Shown: positions 7,663 to 17,279, counted from the stretch's first letter. The stretch: 64,000 nucleotides of DNA from Candidatus Kapaibacterium sp. (GCA_938031175.1 CALHGZ010000007.1:128999-192998), one strand, 5' to 3'. The notes: a model not told the origin generated them from the letters alone. Made by a program: numbers and translations.

Positions 7663-7694
7663 CAAAACTACCTTAGCCCTAACCCTAACTCAAA
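7663..7694 (-). promoter_or_regulatory. Bacteroidota-type promoter for the capsid operon
   Basis: On the minus strand a TTTG (7694-7691) is followed after exactly 20 bases by TAGTTTTG (7670-7663). This fits the -33 TTTG / -7 TAnnTTTG consensus of Bacteroidota housekeeping sigma factor. It lies about 50 bases upstream of the protease/scaffold ATG with no gene in between. The same spacing occurs at 17711-17742. Match and spacing are seen directly; activity is inferred. Confidence 0.55.
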
Positions 7695-7790
7695 TAAATC
7701 ATCAATAAAGCATTTTAAAATAATTTCCTATTCGAAACGATAATTTGTTAAATTGGAAAATATAATTTTAGTAATATCTAAAGGTTTGCT

Positions 7791-7967
7791 ATGAAAGACT
7801 TAGTATGCAAAGTATGTGGGTACGTAATTAACCCAGTAAACCTGAAAATTGATTACAACGAAGAAGAAGAAAAACCTATCCAGTCCACAGATGATCTACC
7901 CGATGATTGGATCTGTCCTAATTGTGGGATAGATAAATACAATCTTGAAGAAATTAATAAAGCTTAA
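7791..7967 (+). CDS. Rubredoxin (58 residues)
   Basis: This short gene encodes 58 residues with both halves of a rubredoxin iron site: CKVCGYVINP near the N-terminus and LPDDWICPNCGIDKYNLEE near the C-terminus. Four cysteines in two CxxCG knuckles bind a single iron that carries electrons to partners such as oxygen- or peroxide-reducing enzymes. The loop between the knuckles (about residues 15-33) is acidic, with a run of glutamates, and lacks the usual GDP...GI spacing, so it is a divergent member. The start is ATG 7791. No redox partner gene lies beside it; neighbours are the capsid operon and a T9SS protein, both on the other strand. Confidence 0.85.
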   Translation: MKDLVCKVCGYVINPVNLKIDYNEEEEKPIQSTDDLPDDWICPNCGIDKYNLEEINKA

Positions 7968-8084
7968 TTTCATCGGTATTTGATCTTTAGTTTTAAACAT
8001 TTAAGTCAATTTTAAAGCTTGTTCAAGCTATATTAAATAAGATTTTCTTGTTTTAAAGGCTAAAATTATTAATCCTTCTAATAG

Positions 8085-8594
8085 TTAATTTTTTATAAAA
8101 GGTAGTGATTTATTCTTTAAGCGTATAAAATACAGACCTATTGGCAAATTAGAAATGTCAAATTTGGCTTGTTTTTCATAATTTGTTAACTCAAATTTGT
8201 AATCCTTAATGAATTGCCCCTGAAAATTATAAATTCTTAACTCAAGTTTCTCCATAGCTTGAACGTCGGTTACAATACTCATTTCAATGAAATCATTAGC
8301 TGGATTTGGATGGATATTAATAGAGATGTAAGTTCCGTTAATCTCATCGTTTACACTTACTATAGAAATTAAAGAAGAATTCGAAAAAAAACCAGCTATT
8401 GTACTATTTGTTGAATTAGAACTGATTCCTATAAGTGGCTGTCCAACAGAACTTTTAAGGAAAGTATTATCGTTCCATGAATAAGCAAATCCAGATGAAA
8501 AGCAATACCAATCAATTTTTGAGTCTTGGGCTTGTGAATTTTTCCAAGGTACAATAAAAACAATAATTATTAGGAAATAAATAAATTTGATCAT
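8085..8594 (-). CDS. Small secreted T9SS cargo protein
   Basis: A 169-residue protein with a signal peptide (about residues 1-22, MIKFIYFLIIIVFIVPWKNSQA), a short domain ending in SSVGQPLIGISSNSTNSTIAGFFSN, and a C-terminal T9SS type A sorting domain (IHPNPANDFIEMS ... LELRIYNFQGQFIKDY ... ISNLPIGLYFIRL). The sorting domain directs export across the outer membrane by the SprA machinery and is normally removed. The SSVGQ..IG.S...F...AGFF stretch is common in small T9SS proteins of Ignavibacteria-type genomes. It lies 12 bases downstream of the large repeat protein and is probably co-transcribed. Function beyond export is unknown. Confidence 0.75.
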   Translation of the reverse strand: MIKFIYFLIIIVFIVPWKNSQAQDSKIDWYCFSSGFAYSWNDNTFLKSSVGQPLIGISSNSTNSTIAGFFSNSSLISIVSVNDEINGTYISINIHPNPANDFIEMSIVTDVQAMEKLELRIYNFQGQFIKDYKFELTNYEKQAKFDISNLPIGLYFIRLKNKSLPFIKN

Positions 8595-8606
8595 AATTTT
8601 TCTCCA

Positions 8607-11600
8607 TTATTTGTCACTTTTTGTTGTTGAATTTAAAACATCATTTTGAATGTATTGATTTCCAACAGATAATTGAGCAGGTTTATTATAGACTTCAGGA
8701 TGTAAATATCTACCTTTTTCATTATTTGTTTTTTCTTCTTCTACAATTATTCGATTCTTTTCGGCGAATGGATCTTTGCGAATACCTGTAACTTGCCATG
8801 ATACTTTCATATTAGGTTTACCACCAGCAATTATAAATTTATTTCCTGAGATTTCAACAGCGATATGCAAATTTGGTGCAGAAGTACCGATGGCAGTTAA
8901 TTGATAACAGAAATCTTTATTAAGAGCTTCAAAATACTGAGGAAGTATTACCTCAGCTTGACCGTTCTCATCCATAATTGCAGTACCGTCATAAATATTT
9001 TTCATATCAGGACTTTCAACAAAAGAGTGGCTAAGGTATTTATTTTCAGGATCGAGAGGATGATCTATTTTAAAGCTTCCGCCGCCTTTTGTAAGTATGC
9101 TAGTAACAACAACTCTACCTTGGAAGTAACCAGCATTATTATTAGTTCCGGCTGAATTATTGACAGAATATAATGTATAAGCTGGGCTATTGGATACCAT
9201 ATAAACCATTGCATTATTTGAAGTTGTATGATTTCTTGAAAAATATGCTAAATGGCCTGAACCAATTGAATTTCCAAATAAACCTATTGAATTGTTATTA
9301 CCATTATTTAAATTAAATTCCAAAGCGCTACCAGTTCCGTCGTGAGTTATGAGTAATGCATTCTGTTGATTATTAGCATTCATAAGCCATATATCTTGTC
9401 CTCTCCCACGTCCTCTATGGTGTAAAGTTAAAACATTTGATTGATTATTAACATTTTCGCAAATAAATTGTGCTGCATATCCCAATCCAAAATTACCTGA
9501 ATATAAGGTAGTTGCTGAATTGTTTTGATTGATGGTAATAAAATCTGCAACTCTACCAGTGCCAACAGTAGATGCATAAATTGTAGCTTCATTATTTGTT
9601 ACAGTGCTATTCTTAATCTCTATAGCGCGATTAAGACCGAGATTATCAATCATAACAGCAGGTGTATTACTTGAAGGATTCATTGAACGAAAAACAGCAG
9701 AATTGCCGGTTCCATAGGTCTCGGCATATAAGGCAACTCTGTTGTTAGTTTGATTTGGTATTAGAAAATATGCTGCATCGTTTTTACCATAATTAGTTAT
9801 CTTAAATGTAACTGAATTATTTTGTGGATCCATTGTTCTGAAATGAGCTGCTCTACCACCACCATTAGCCCATATTGATAGAGCCTCTCCTTTACCGAGA
9901 TTCGTTATCAATACAGTTGAACTATCATTGTTGGTATTAGAAATAGAAAAACTACCGGCAAAACCTTTAGCACCCATTGAGACAGCTTCGAAAGCACCGG
10001 CATATTGAAAAGATTCAGTCTTTAAAGTAGAATATTTATTATTTGCGTCACCGCTCGTAAAAATTCCAGCATGATTACTATCTGCTGAAGCCCAGACAGC
10101 TGGTCCTTGTTCAGTATAAGATGCGGCAAAAATTCCGACTGGTATCCGGGGAATATCAGACAAACCAACCCTTTTACCAGTGGTTGCGATAAGTGCCCTA
10201 CCGCTGATGCTCTCTCCCCAAAGTGCAGTGAAATCATGAGTTTGCCCAAGAACTGCAACGTCGCCTTTGCCATAGGTGCTAAATTCGTCCACAGGGAAAA
10301 AAGGTGGCCAAGATCCGTTCGGATTTTCACGAGTAATACCTCTTATAGCTCCAGAAGTGCGGAAAATTCCACCACCAGCGGAAACACCAAAAATACCGTG
10401 CCCCGAATTGCCAGCAATACCAAGTACACCTGAACCATAACCAGATCCAATACCAGCAACACCCCAATTATCAGCTGAACCGGATAATAGATTATTTGAT
10501 AACCCTAATATACCAGCTTTGATCGAATCGGGACCTAAATCAAAATAACCTGCACTTTTGGTTCTACCTAATACTCCTGATTTTTTATCGCTTATACCTT
10601 GAACGCCATAATAGTCTTTACTGCTACCAGTAACTCCAGCTTTAAATAAATGACTTTGATGAGTAGATGCATCTTTTAGTATACCCAGTATGGCATCACC
10701 TTCCCCCTTCATTATAGCCTTTAATGCATTTTGTTGATTGTTACTATGGCTAGATTCAACATGCACACCAACACTTTTTTCACCTTCAACCGTTACAGCA
10801 ATTCCTATACCATCTCCTTTGTGTGCAACTTCTAAAGTATTATTCCGATTGGTTATGTCTTCAATAATAAATTTTCCAGCAGAGGCTTTACCAACAGGTA
10901 CTAAAGCATAAATTGCTGATGATGCACTATCGCCCATACTAATGGCTTTAATAGCAGATCTTTTATTTTGATCACTCGAAACTTCCGCTTCAATTGCACT
11001 CCCGGCACCGTAATTATAGAATCTGCCGACAATTATATCTTGATGTGAAGAAGCGTGAAGAACTTTTTCAGTACCGTATATTTCCAGTCCATCTTTTCCT
11101 GTAATCCATACAGAACCATTTATAGCATCAATCATTCTTCCTTTCCCAGCTCCTTCAGCATTATAGGCATCATCTAAGCTTATTTCTTTTGTGTCGGTTG
11201 CTGATATAATTATTGAGTCACCGCTTTGCCGAATTCGTGCATTTTGACCAGCTACAAAATAGATATTATCTCGCATAATGCTAATTGAATCGGAATTAGG
11301 AATAGGATATATTAAAATGCTGCGGACAACTGTTTTGTTAGATATTTCACCCGAGTTAAGTGGAGGATTAATTGGACGCGCTAATCCTCCTGATTTTGTA
11401 TATTTTGCCGTATCTGCATAGATAGAGCTAATGCTATAGGGACTTGCGGAAAATGGTAATCGTGGAGTTAATTCAGGTTCATTACTTATTCTTATACCCA
11501 GCCAATAAGGGCGGTCGAAATTTAAAGTAAGTGGTTTACTCGATCCTAAATATATATGAAATAAACCACTTTTCAAATTCACGGTTTCAGTTGTGAACCA

Positions 11601-11789
11601 AATAGATGTTCCACCATTTGCTTGTTCATAAATGCTAAGTGTTAAGTTATATAACCCGTCTGGTTTGGGAGTGCCGTCAGGCTCAGTTATAATTCCTTGA
11701 TACGAGATAATCCTCGGAATTTGAGCCGTTGTATTAATTGTAAATAAGCAAAAGAACAAAAATAATGTAGCTTTAAAGAAATTTTTCAT
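8607..11789 (-). CDS. Large secreted repeat protein (fibre/beta-helix-like)
   Basis: A 1060-residue protein with a signal peptide (cut near TTAQ-IPRIISYQG). The N-terminal domain (about residues 24-125, ISYQGIITEPDGTPKPDGLYNLTLSIYE ... GLFHIYLGS ... RPYWLGIRIS) is common at the start of large surface proteins in this group. The middle, about residues 230-900, is built of degenerate units of about 25 residues with the pattern N...N/G.G.A..F, as in beta-helical stalks. The C-terminal domain (HPLDPENKYLSHSFVESPDM ... VSWQVTGIRKDPFA) is widespread in proteins with phage-fibre-like architecture. No T9SS sorting domain is seen, so export may use its downstream partner or another route. Exact ligand unknown. 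Confidence 0.7.
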   Translation of the reverse strand: MKNFFKATLFLFFCLFTINTTAQIPRIISYQGIITEPDGTPKPDGLYNLTLSIYEQANGGTSIWFTTETVNLKSGLFHIYLGSSKPLTLNFDRPYWLGIRISNEPELTPRLPFSASPYSISSIYADTAKYTKSGGLARPINPPLNSGEISNKTVVRSILIYPIPNSDSISIMRDNIYFVAGQNARIRQSGDSIIISATDTKEISLDDAYNAEGAGKGRMIDAINGSVWITGKDGLEIYGTEKVLHASSHQDIIVGRFYNYGAGSAIEAEVSSDQNKRSAIKAISMGDSASSAIYALVPVGKASAGKFIIEDITNRNNTLEVAHKGDGIGIAVTVEGEKSVGVHVESSHSNNQQNALKAIMKGEGDAILGILKDASTHQSHLFKAGVTGSSKDYYGVQGISDKKSGVLGRTKSAGYFDLGPDSIKAGILGLSNNLLSGSADNWGVAGIGSGYGSGVLGIAGNSGHGIFGVSAGGGIFRTSGAIRGITRENPNGSWPPFFPVDEFSTYGKGDVAVLGQTHDFTALWGESISGRALIATTGKRVGLSDIPRIPVGIFAASYTEQGPAVWASADSNHAGIFTSGDANNKYSTLKTESFQYAGAFEAVSMGAKGFAGSFSISNTNNDSSTVLITNLGKGEALSIWANGGGRAAHFRTMDPQNNSVTFKITNYGKNDAAYFLIPNQTNNRVALYAETYGTGNSAVFRSMNPSSNTPAVMIDNLGLNRAIEIKNSTVTNNEATIYASTVGTGRVADFITINQNNSATTLYSGNFGLGYAAQFICENVNNQSNVLTLHHRGRGRGQDIWLMNANNQQNALLITHDGTGSALEFNLNNGNNNSIGLFGNSIGSGHLAYFSRNHTTSNNAMVYMVSNSPAYTLYSVNNSAGTNNNAGYFQGRVVVTSILTKGGGSFKIDHPLDPENKYLSHSFVESPDMKNIYDGTAIMDENGQAEVILPQYFEALNKDFCYQLTAIGTSAPNLHIAVEISGNKFIIAGGKPNMKVSWQVTGIRKDPFAEKNRIIVEEEKTNNEKGRYLHPEVYNKPAQLSVGNQYIQNDVLNSTTKSDK

Positions 11790-12663
11790 TTTATCACCTC
11801 AAGAATTAACTTAATATTTAATAAATATTTATTTAGTTTTAACTTATCGGTAATATACAAAAAAGTTTCTTCAAAAAAAATAGTTATTTACCAAATTATC
11901 TTTTTCCCATTATAAATTGAAGGGTTATATTTGAAACATCGGTAAAAGTGAAGCAAAAGTATGAAAATTTAATATCTTGATTTTCAACGTATAGATTAAA
12001 TATTAGTTTTTTTTAATAATAAGGATTTATGTGTAATTATACAAAATACAAAATTTTTACTTTTTAGTAATTCTAAAAATTTAATGAAGGATTTCAAAAC
12101 ATTGAATTATAAAATTATCTCTTTTATTTAATTTAAAGTTCTATCTGTGGTAAAACAGTAAAGTCAATCATAAAAAAATTAGGATATAGAAAAAAGGATT
12201 TAAGTATTTACACCTGTGAGATTACCAATCCAGTTGCACCGGAATTAACACTTTATAGAAAATCATTAAAAATTAATATAAACGAATCTTTATCTAGAAT
12301 TGATTTTATTAATTATTGATTTGGATAAATAATTCTTTTGAATGATGTTATATTAAAAAGTCTTATGTTCCAAATTATTACAAATAAGCCTTTGTTTAGT
12401 GGAGCATTTATTTTGAAATCAAATGGAGATGTGCAGGAAGGATATGAGGTCGATTGTTTTGTGAAAAAAGAGCGTACGATATCAAAAGATCTTTTTAATT
12501 TGCATATAGGGTTGCACTTTATTAGTAAATATTGAGGCTAAAAAGCTCTTGAACAAGTTTTAATATTGAGATATTGAGCATAAAAAATGTTTAAAAAATA
12601 AATAATAAGGTTAATTATAATTCGATAATTTTGTAATTATTCATAATGAGATATTTAGGATAA
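11790..12663. other. Intergenic region with possible gene remnants
   Basis: This 874-base stretch is very AT-rich. The end near the 8607-11789 gene presumably holds its promoter. Two short open stretches look protein-like but incomplete. 12137-12319 (plus) has 60 codons without any ATG (segment KKLGYRKKDLSIYTCEITNP). 12338-12535 (plus) encodes 65 residues (segment LFSGAFILKSNGDVQEGYEV). They are in different frames, and neither matches a family I recognise; they could be remnants of one gene. A TAATTTTG box at 12626-12633 could be the -7 element for folB, but no matching TTTG lies upstream at the right distance. Confidence 0.35.
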
Positions 12664-13041
12664 ATGAAAGTTAATGAATTAACAAGATTGACAATCAAAA
12701 ATGCCGAGTTTTATTCTTATCATGGTGTAAAGAACGAAGAACGTAAGCTTGGTGGTAAATTTCAAGTAGATTTGGATTTGTACTATGATGCAAGTAATGC
12801 AATTGAAAATGATAATGTTAAAGCAGCTTTGAATTATGAACAAGTAATTCATTATATCGGTGAAATTATAAACGGCGATGCATATAGGCTGATTGAAACA
12901 ATAGCTCATAAAATTTTAACTTCGTTGTTTATTAGATTTCCCATTTTGATCAAAGCCACTGTTAGAGTTAGAAAAATGAATGTACCCGTTGAGAGATTCT
13001 TGGACTATGTCGAAGTAGAACAGTATATGTCGCGGGAATGA
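12664..13041 (+). CDS. folB: Dihydroneopterin aldolase
   Basis: A 125-residue protein with the FolB pattern: TIKNAEFYSYHGVKNEERKLGGKFQVDLDLYY, then AALNYEQVIHYIGEII and the RLIETIAHKILTSLF helix, closing with VRVRKMNVPV. It cleaves 7,8-dihydroneopterin to 6-hydroxymethyl-dihydropterin and glycolaldehyde in folate synthesis. Length is normal for the family. folK follows after seven bases, so the two consecutive steps of the pathway are in one operon. Confidence 0.9.
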   Translation: MKVNELTRLTIKNAEFYSYHGVKNEERKLGGKFQVDLDLYYDASNAIENDNVKAALNYEQVIHYIGEIINGDAYRLIETIAHKILTSLFIRFPILIKATVRVRKMNVPVERFLDYVEVEQYMSRE

Positions 13042-13048
13042 AAAGACG

Positions 13049-13540
13049 ATGTTAATCAACCAACCAATACTGCTCTCACTCGGTTCAAATATAGGTGATA
13101 GAATAAAATATATAGATTCGGCAATTGAACAAATAATCACAGATAAACTGATTGAAAACATAAATGTTTCTTCATATTACGAAAGTGAACCGATTGGCTA
13201 TGTAAATCAAGATTTTTTTATCAATGTTGCATTATTCGGAATAACAAAATATAGAGCAGTTGATCTTTTTAAATCTCTAAAAAGAATAGAGAAAAAATTA
13301 GGTCGTCAAAAACGTCCCCGATGGCATCAAAGAGAAATAGATATTGATATTATTTTCTATGGTGATGAAATCATTGATAATAAATTACTGAATATACCTC
13401 ATCCGGAAATGCATAAGCGGAAATTTGTTCTTTTGCCGGCTGCTGAAATAGCCGGTGATTTTCTACATCCTAAATTTAACATAAGCATTAAAGATTTACT
13501 GGCAAATTGTCAGGACAATTCAAAGGTTAAAAGGATTTAA
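13049..13540 (+). CDS. folK: 6-hydroxymethyl-7,8-dihydropterin pyrophosphokinase
   Basis: A 163-residue HPPK. Motifs seen are SLGSNIGDR at the N-terminus, YYESEPIGYVNQDFFINVA, and the ATP/Mg-binding signature KRPRWHQREIDIDIIFYGD followed by IPHPEMHKRKFVLLPAAEI. It transfers pyrophosphate from ATP to the FolB product, making the substrate for dihydropteroate synthase. It is co-directional with folB and followed by dnaG after a 68-base gap. Confidence 0.92.
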   Translation: MLINQPILLSLGSNIGDRIKYIDSAIEQIITDKLIENINVSSYYESEPIGYVNQDFFINVALFGITKYRAVDLFKSLKRIEKKLGRQKRPRWHQREIDIDIIFYGDEIIDNKLLNIPHPEMHKRKFVLLPAAEIAGDFLHPKFNISIKDLLANCQDNSKVKRI

Positions 13541-13608
13541 CCTATAATTTTGTTTTCATTCAGAAAATGTTTAATTTTCTATTCGTTTGAGTAAGGATAA
13601 AAAATACA

Positions 13609-15513
13609 ATGCAGGATAATATTACTGAACAGATTATAAATCAAACTGATATAGTCGAAGTAATATCGGAATATGTTGATTTAAAAAAAAGAGGCAAAAA
13701 TTTCGTTGGATTATGCCCATTCCATAATGAAAAAACACCTTCCTTCAATGTTTCTCCCGAGTTGGGAATATTTAAATGTTTTGGATGTGGTAAAACAGGA
13801 AATGTCATTACTTTTTTGATTGAATACAATGGAATGAGCTTTATTGAAGCTAAAAGAGAATTGGCTCGCCGTTTGGGAGTTAGCATTGAATATGAGAATA
13901 AGTCAGAAAAAAGTAAAATTAAAACAAAAAGAGAGCTTATACTTGATGTACTCGAAAAAGCTGCCAGTTTTTTTTCTTATTCATTAAATTTGAAAAGCGG
14001 AGCAGTTGCAAGGCAATACATAGCCAAGCGTGGTTTCACGCAAGAAATAGTCAATAAGTTTAATCTTGGTTATGCACCTGATCAATGGGATTCTTTACAT
14101 AAAACCTTAATAAATAAAGGAATAAGCGAAAATATTTTGCTCGAAGCCGGATTAATTATTGAAAAAGATAATGGGGGCTATTACGATAGATTTCGCAACA
14201 GATTGATTTTTCCAATTAAAAATCAGATCGGGAAAATAGTCGGCTTTGGTGGCAGGACCCTTTCACAGGATAATAAACAAGCTAAGTATATAAACTCGCC
14301 TCAGACAATAGTTTATGACAAAAGTAATATTCTCTATGGCTTATACGAAGCCAAACGGGAGATAATAGATAAAAAATATGTCATTTTAGTGGAAGGTTAT
14401 GCAGATGTATTAACTTTGCATCAGGCTGGAATTATAAACGTAGTTGCATCGAGTGGAACATCGCTAACCAAAGACCAGGTAAACCTTTTGAGAAAATTCT
14501 GTAATAAAATTTATTTTGTATTTGATTCTGATATTGCAGGACAAAAAGCAACAGACAGGGGGATTGAAATAGCACTCGAAAGCGGTTTCTCTGTATATGT
14601 TGTTACACTTCCGTCAGGTGAGGATCCAGATAGTTTTATAAGAAATTATTCTAAAGAGCTTTTTCTAACTTTTTTAAATAGTGCCTCTTCTTTTATAGAT
14701 TTTAAAACTGAATTGTTTAAAAAAGATGGTCTCTTAAATTCGCCTGAGGGGATAGCTCAATCAGCTCGTGAATTGGTCAGAATAGTTTCATTGATTCCTG
14801 ATGTTCTTCAGCACGATATTTTACTGAACAAAATTACTTATAATTTGAAATTGTCAAAAGAACAGCTTCAAATCTTGTATAATGAAAAAAAAATATTAGG
14901 TTCGGAAAAAGTGAATATACTGAAATCTGAAAATGAGGTCAGGATTGCTGATGTTGGTGGCAAAAGAAGTGTAACTAAAAGTTTCGGGAATGAAAAACTT
15001 GAAAATGATCTAATCAACAAACTCCTTGCGGCAGAACGTCTTTTATTTCAATTAATTTTAACCCAAAAAGAAACTTTTGAAAAAATCACAAAAAAATCTT
15101 TGATAAGTGAAAATGATCTGGCAACCGAAGAAGCGAGAAAAATATTTCAACTTATAAGTACTTATAAGCAAAAATCAAATATTTTAAATGAAATTTTAAT
15201 GGATGAAAGCATTGAGTCAAATTTAAAGGAAATAATTGCAAGTATAGCTTTTCAAGAGACAGAGAGCGAAAACTGGAGTAAATTTACAAATTTCCATAAA
15301 ACCACAAATACTGATAGAATTATTGAAGATGTGATAACAAATCTCAAAATACATAAACTTGATATTGAAATACAGAATTTGAAGAATGAACTCAAAATCA
15401 TCGGTGTATCCGGAAATTCAAATCAATTAATCACAATGATCCAACGTCTTCAACAAAAAAAACTTGAATTGCAAAAAAAACTTGATTTTGTAGAAAAACG
15501 TTCTCAAAAATAA
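13609..15513 (+). CDS. dnaG: DNA primase
   Basis: A 634-residue bacterial primase that makes RNA primers at the replication fork. The N-terminal CHC2 zinc domain has Cys36, His39, Cys57 and Cys60 (GLCPFHNEKTPSF ... IFKCFGCGKTGN). The RNA polymerase core includes RNRLIFPIKNQIGKIVGFGGR. The Toprim metal site is seen as LVEGYADVLTLHQAGI and VFDSDIAGQKATDRG. The C-terminal 200 residues are more variable and form the helicase-interaction region. Length is typical. The YbbR-like gene begins two bases after its stop. Confidence 0.95.
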   Translation: MQDNITEQIINQTDIVEVISEYVDLKKRGKNFVGLCPFHNEKTPSFNVSPELGIFKCFGCGKTGNVITFLIEYNGMSFIEAKRELARRLGVSIEYENKSEKSKIKTKRELILDVLEKAASFFSYSLNLKSGAVARQYIAKRGFTQEIVNKFNLGYAPDQWDSLHKTLINKGISENILLEAGLIIEKDNGGYYDRFRNRLIFPIKNQIGKIVGFGGRTLSQDNKQAKYINSPQTIVYDKSNILYGLYEAKREIIDKKYVILVEGYADVLTLHQAGIINVVASSGTSLTKDQVNLLRKFCNKIYFVFDSDIAGQKATDRGIEIALESGFSVYVVTLPSGEDPDSFIRNYSKELFLTFLNSASSFIDFKTELFKKDGLLNSPEGIAQSARELVRIVSLIPDVLQHDILLNKITYNLKLSKEQLQILYNEKKILGSEKVNILKSENEVRIADVGGKRSVTKSFGNEKLENDLINKLLAAERLLFQLILTQKETFEKITKKSLISENDLATEEARKIFQLISTYKQKSNILNEILMDESIESNLKEIIASIAFQETESENWSKFTNFHKTTNTDRIIEDVITNLKIHKLDIEIQNLKNELKIIGVSGNSNQLITMIQRLQQKKLELQKKLDFVEKRSQK

Positions 15514-15515
15514 AT

Positions 15516-16493
15516 TTGGAAAAAACAGTTAAAGATAATGTAAAAAAATTTTATAAATCCAAATCATTCTGGGTAGCTTTTTTATTTTCTGTATTTTTAT
15601 GGATTTATATCAGTCTAAATAATGATTATATAACAATTGTTGAAATTCCATTTTCGATTAAACTCCCAGCAACAAGAGCAATTGAAAATCCAATTCGTTC
15701 TACAATATCAATTGAAGTGAAGGGTAAAGGTTGGAATATTTTTGAACAGATATTTATCAACCGTTCAGCACGAGTTTTTGTTGACCTATCAAATGTCGAG
15801 TTTACAGAATCGGTTTATGAAATTAGAAGAACAGAGATAATTAGAAATATACAATATTTAAAAAATCTCGAAGCAATTAATGTTTATCCCGAATTTGTTA
15901 CATTACAAACAGGTATAATCGAAATAATAAAGGTACCTGTAAATTCCCTGATTAGGGTAGTTCCACGAAATGGATTTACACAAGTTGGAGCTATACGATT
16001 TTATCCTGATAGTATCGAGATATACGGTAATAAAAAAGTCCTATCAAAAATTAATAGGTGGGATACTAAACCATTATTATTAAAAGATTTATATAGTTCT
16101 CTCAATCTAATTGTAGATTTATCTGATTCCTTGTCAGGTATATTGCAATTATCAACTACAAAAGTCAATGCTAATATAACAATTCAACAAGAAGCAGAAT
16201 TATATATACCAGATATTCGAATTAGCTTGAAGGGAGGTACGCCACCTCCGACAAATAAATTAATTCCACCATTTGTAAGTATTTTGATAAGAGGTGGAAT
16301 AGAGGAAATATTAAAACTCAATCCCGATAATATTATCGTCAATCTAAATTATGAGCAAATACTAAATGATTCGACTGGATTATTAAAACCAGAAATAATC
16401 ATACCTGAGAATTTAAAACTTATAAATATTAATCCAAGTTGGATTTACCACATTCGGCAAGCATCATTAATTAGCTTGTCAGAACGAAATTGA
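15516..16493 (+). CDS. YbbR/CdaR-like domain membrane protein
   Basis: A 325-residue protein with an N-terminal membrane anchor (SKSFWVAFLFSVFLWIYISL, about residues 14-33) and an extracytoplasmic part made of YbbR-type beta domains. Typical strands are EIPFSIKLPATRAI, PIRSTISIEVKGKGWNIF and VPVNSLIRVVPRNGFTQVGAIRFYPDSIEIYG. In Firmicutes the family (CdaR) regulates the c-di-AMP cyclase CdaA, but no cyclase gene is beside it here, so that role is not established. The start is TTG 15516, two bases after dnaG. It converges on the next gene with a 3-base gap. Confidence 0.7.
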   Translation: MEKTVKDNVKKFYKSKSFWVAFLFSVFLWIYISLNNDYITIVEIPFSIKLPATRAIENPIRSTISIEVKGKGWNIFEQIFINRSARVFVDLSNVEFTESVYEIRRTEIIRNIQYLKNLEAINVYPEFVTLQTGIIEIIKVPVNSLIRVVPRNGFTQVGAIRFYPDSIEIYGNKKVLSKINRWDTKPLLLKDLYSSLNLIVDLSDSLSGILQLSTTKVNANITIQQEAELYIPDIRISLKGGTPPPTNKLIPPFVSILIRGGIEEILKLNPDNIIVNLNYEQILNDSTGLLKPEIIIPENLKLININPSWIYHIRQASLISLSERN

Positions 16494-16496
16494 GTA

Positions 16497-17279
16497 TCAG
16501 AACTTATTCGCTATATCAATAGCTAAATACCGTGAGAATGCATTTACATTTCGTTGATGATTTAATAAATCTCTAAGCTGTAACTGAATAGTAACACCAT
16601 TTGTTACGGAAATTCTTAAAGAAGAATTGAGCAATCCTTTATTTGACATAATATTAGTGTTCTCCTCATTCATTGTGGCATTGTATTCCAAATTAAGGGC
16701 TGCAAACGGACCGACTGATTGCTCGAAACCAATGTAAAAATTGATATTTCTTTGATTTATTGGTGGATCGAAAGAGTAATTTATACCTGAATGTAGAGCA
16801 ATGGAACCAATAACCCATTTAAAATTTTTACTTATAGCCAGGAATAAACCGGGTGAATGTACAAGAAATCTTTTTTCTTCGTTAATATATCCACCAAAGC
16901 CCTGATTACAGAATCCAATTAGTAGAGCTGGGAACGTGTACGTTTCATTAATAAAACGCCAACCGAAAAAAAATCCAGGTATCTTTTGCATGCTAATTTT
17001 CTCTGAACCAATTAAACCATTGAGACTATAGCTAATGCCAAAAGTTATATTTTCAATTGGTGAAATATTAAATTCGCTTTGAAGACCACCGGTATTGAAA
17101 AAATTAAAGGTAAACTGATAATAACCTTTGTGTATTAGACCAGCTGTTGGCATATCAACAATTTTAGTTGTCTCAAGCAAGGCATTTTCACCGGCAGAAC
17201 CTTGAGAACGACACAAATAAGATACCGAAAATAACAATAATAATACCGAAATTAAAATGAAATTTGTTTTTAATTGCAT
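16497..17279 (-). CDS. Outer-membrane beta-barrel-like protein, unknown function
   Basis: A 260-residue protein with a signal peptide (about residues 1-25, ending near LCRSQG). The rest shows amphipathic beta strands typical of a small outer-membrane barrel (YYQFTFNFFNTGG, ITFGISYSLNGLIG, FAALNLEYNATMNE). The last residues (YLAIDIANKF) end in an aromatic residue, as barrel proteins do. I do not recognise a named family. It stands alone between the dnaG operon and the tRNA pair. Confidence 0.6.
   Translation of the reverse strand: MQLKTNFILISVLLLLFSVSYLCRSQGSAGENALLETTKIVDMPTAGLIHKGYYQFTFNFFNTGGLQSEFNISPIENITFGISYSLNGLIGSEKISMQKIPGFFFGWRFINETYTFPALLIGFCNQGFGGYINEEKRFLVHSPGLFLAISKNFKWVIGSIALHSGINYSFDPPINQRNINFYIGFEQSVGPFAALNLEYNATMNEENTNIMSNKGLLNSSLRISVTNGVTIQLQLRDLLNHQRNVNAFSRYLAIDIANKF

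Noticed and set aside
7671-7690. CCCTAACCCTAAC, telomere-like repeat
   Set aside because: Only about two units; it lies in the promoter spacer and is too short to mean anything.
8017-8036. Small inverted repeat AGCTTG/CAAGCT after the rubredoxin gene
   Set aside because: The loop is only two bases and no T-tract follows, so a terminator cannot be supported.
10022-10433. Overlapping open frames on both strands within the large repeat protein
   Set aside because: They are shadows of the 1060-residue frame, which has signal peptide, repeats and a recognisable C-terminal domain.
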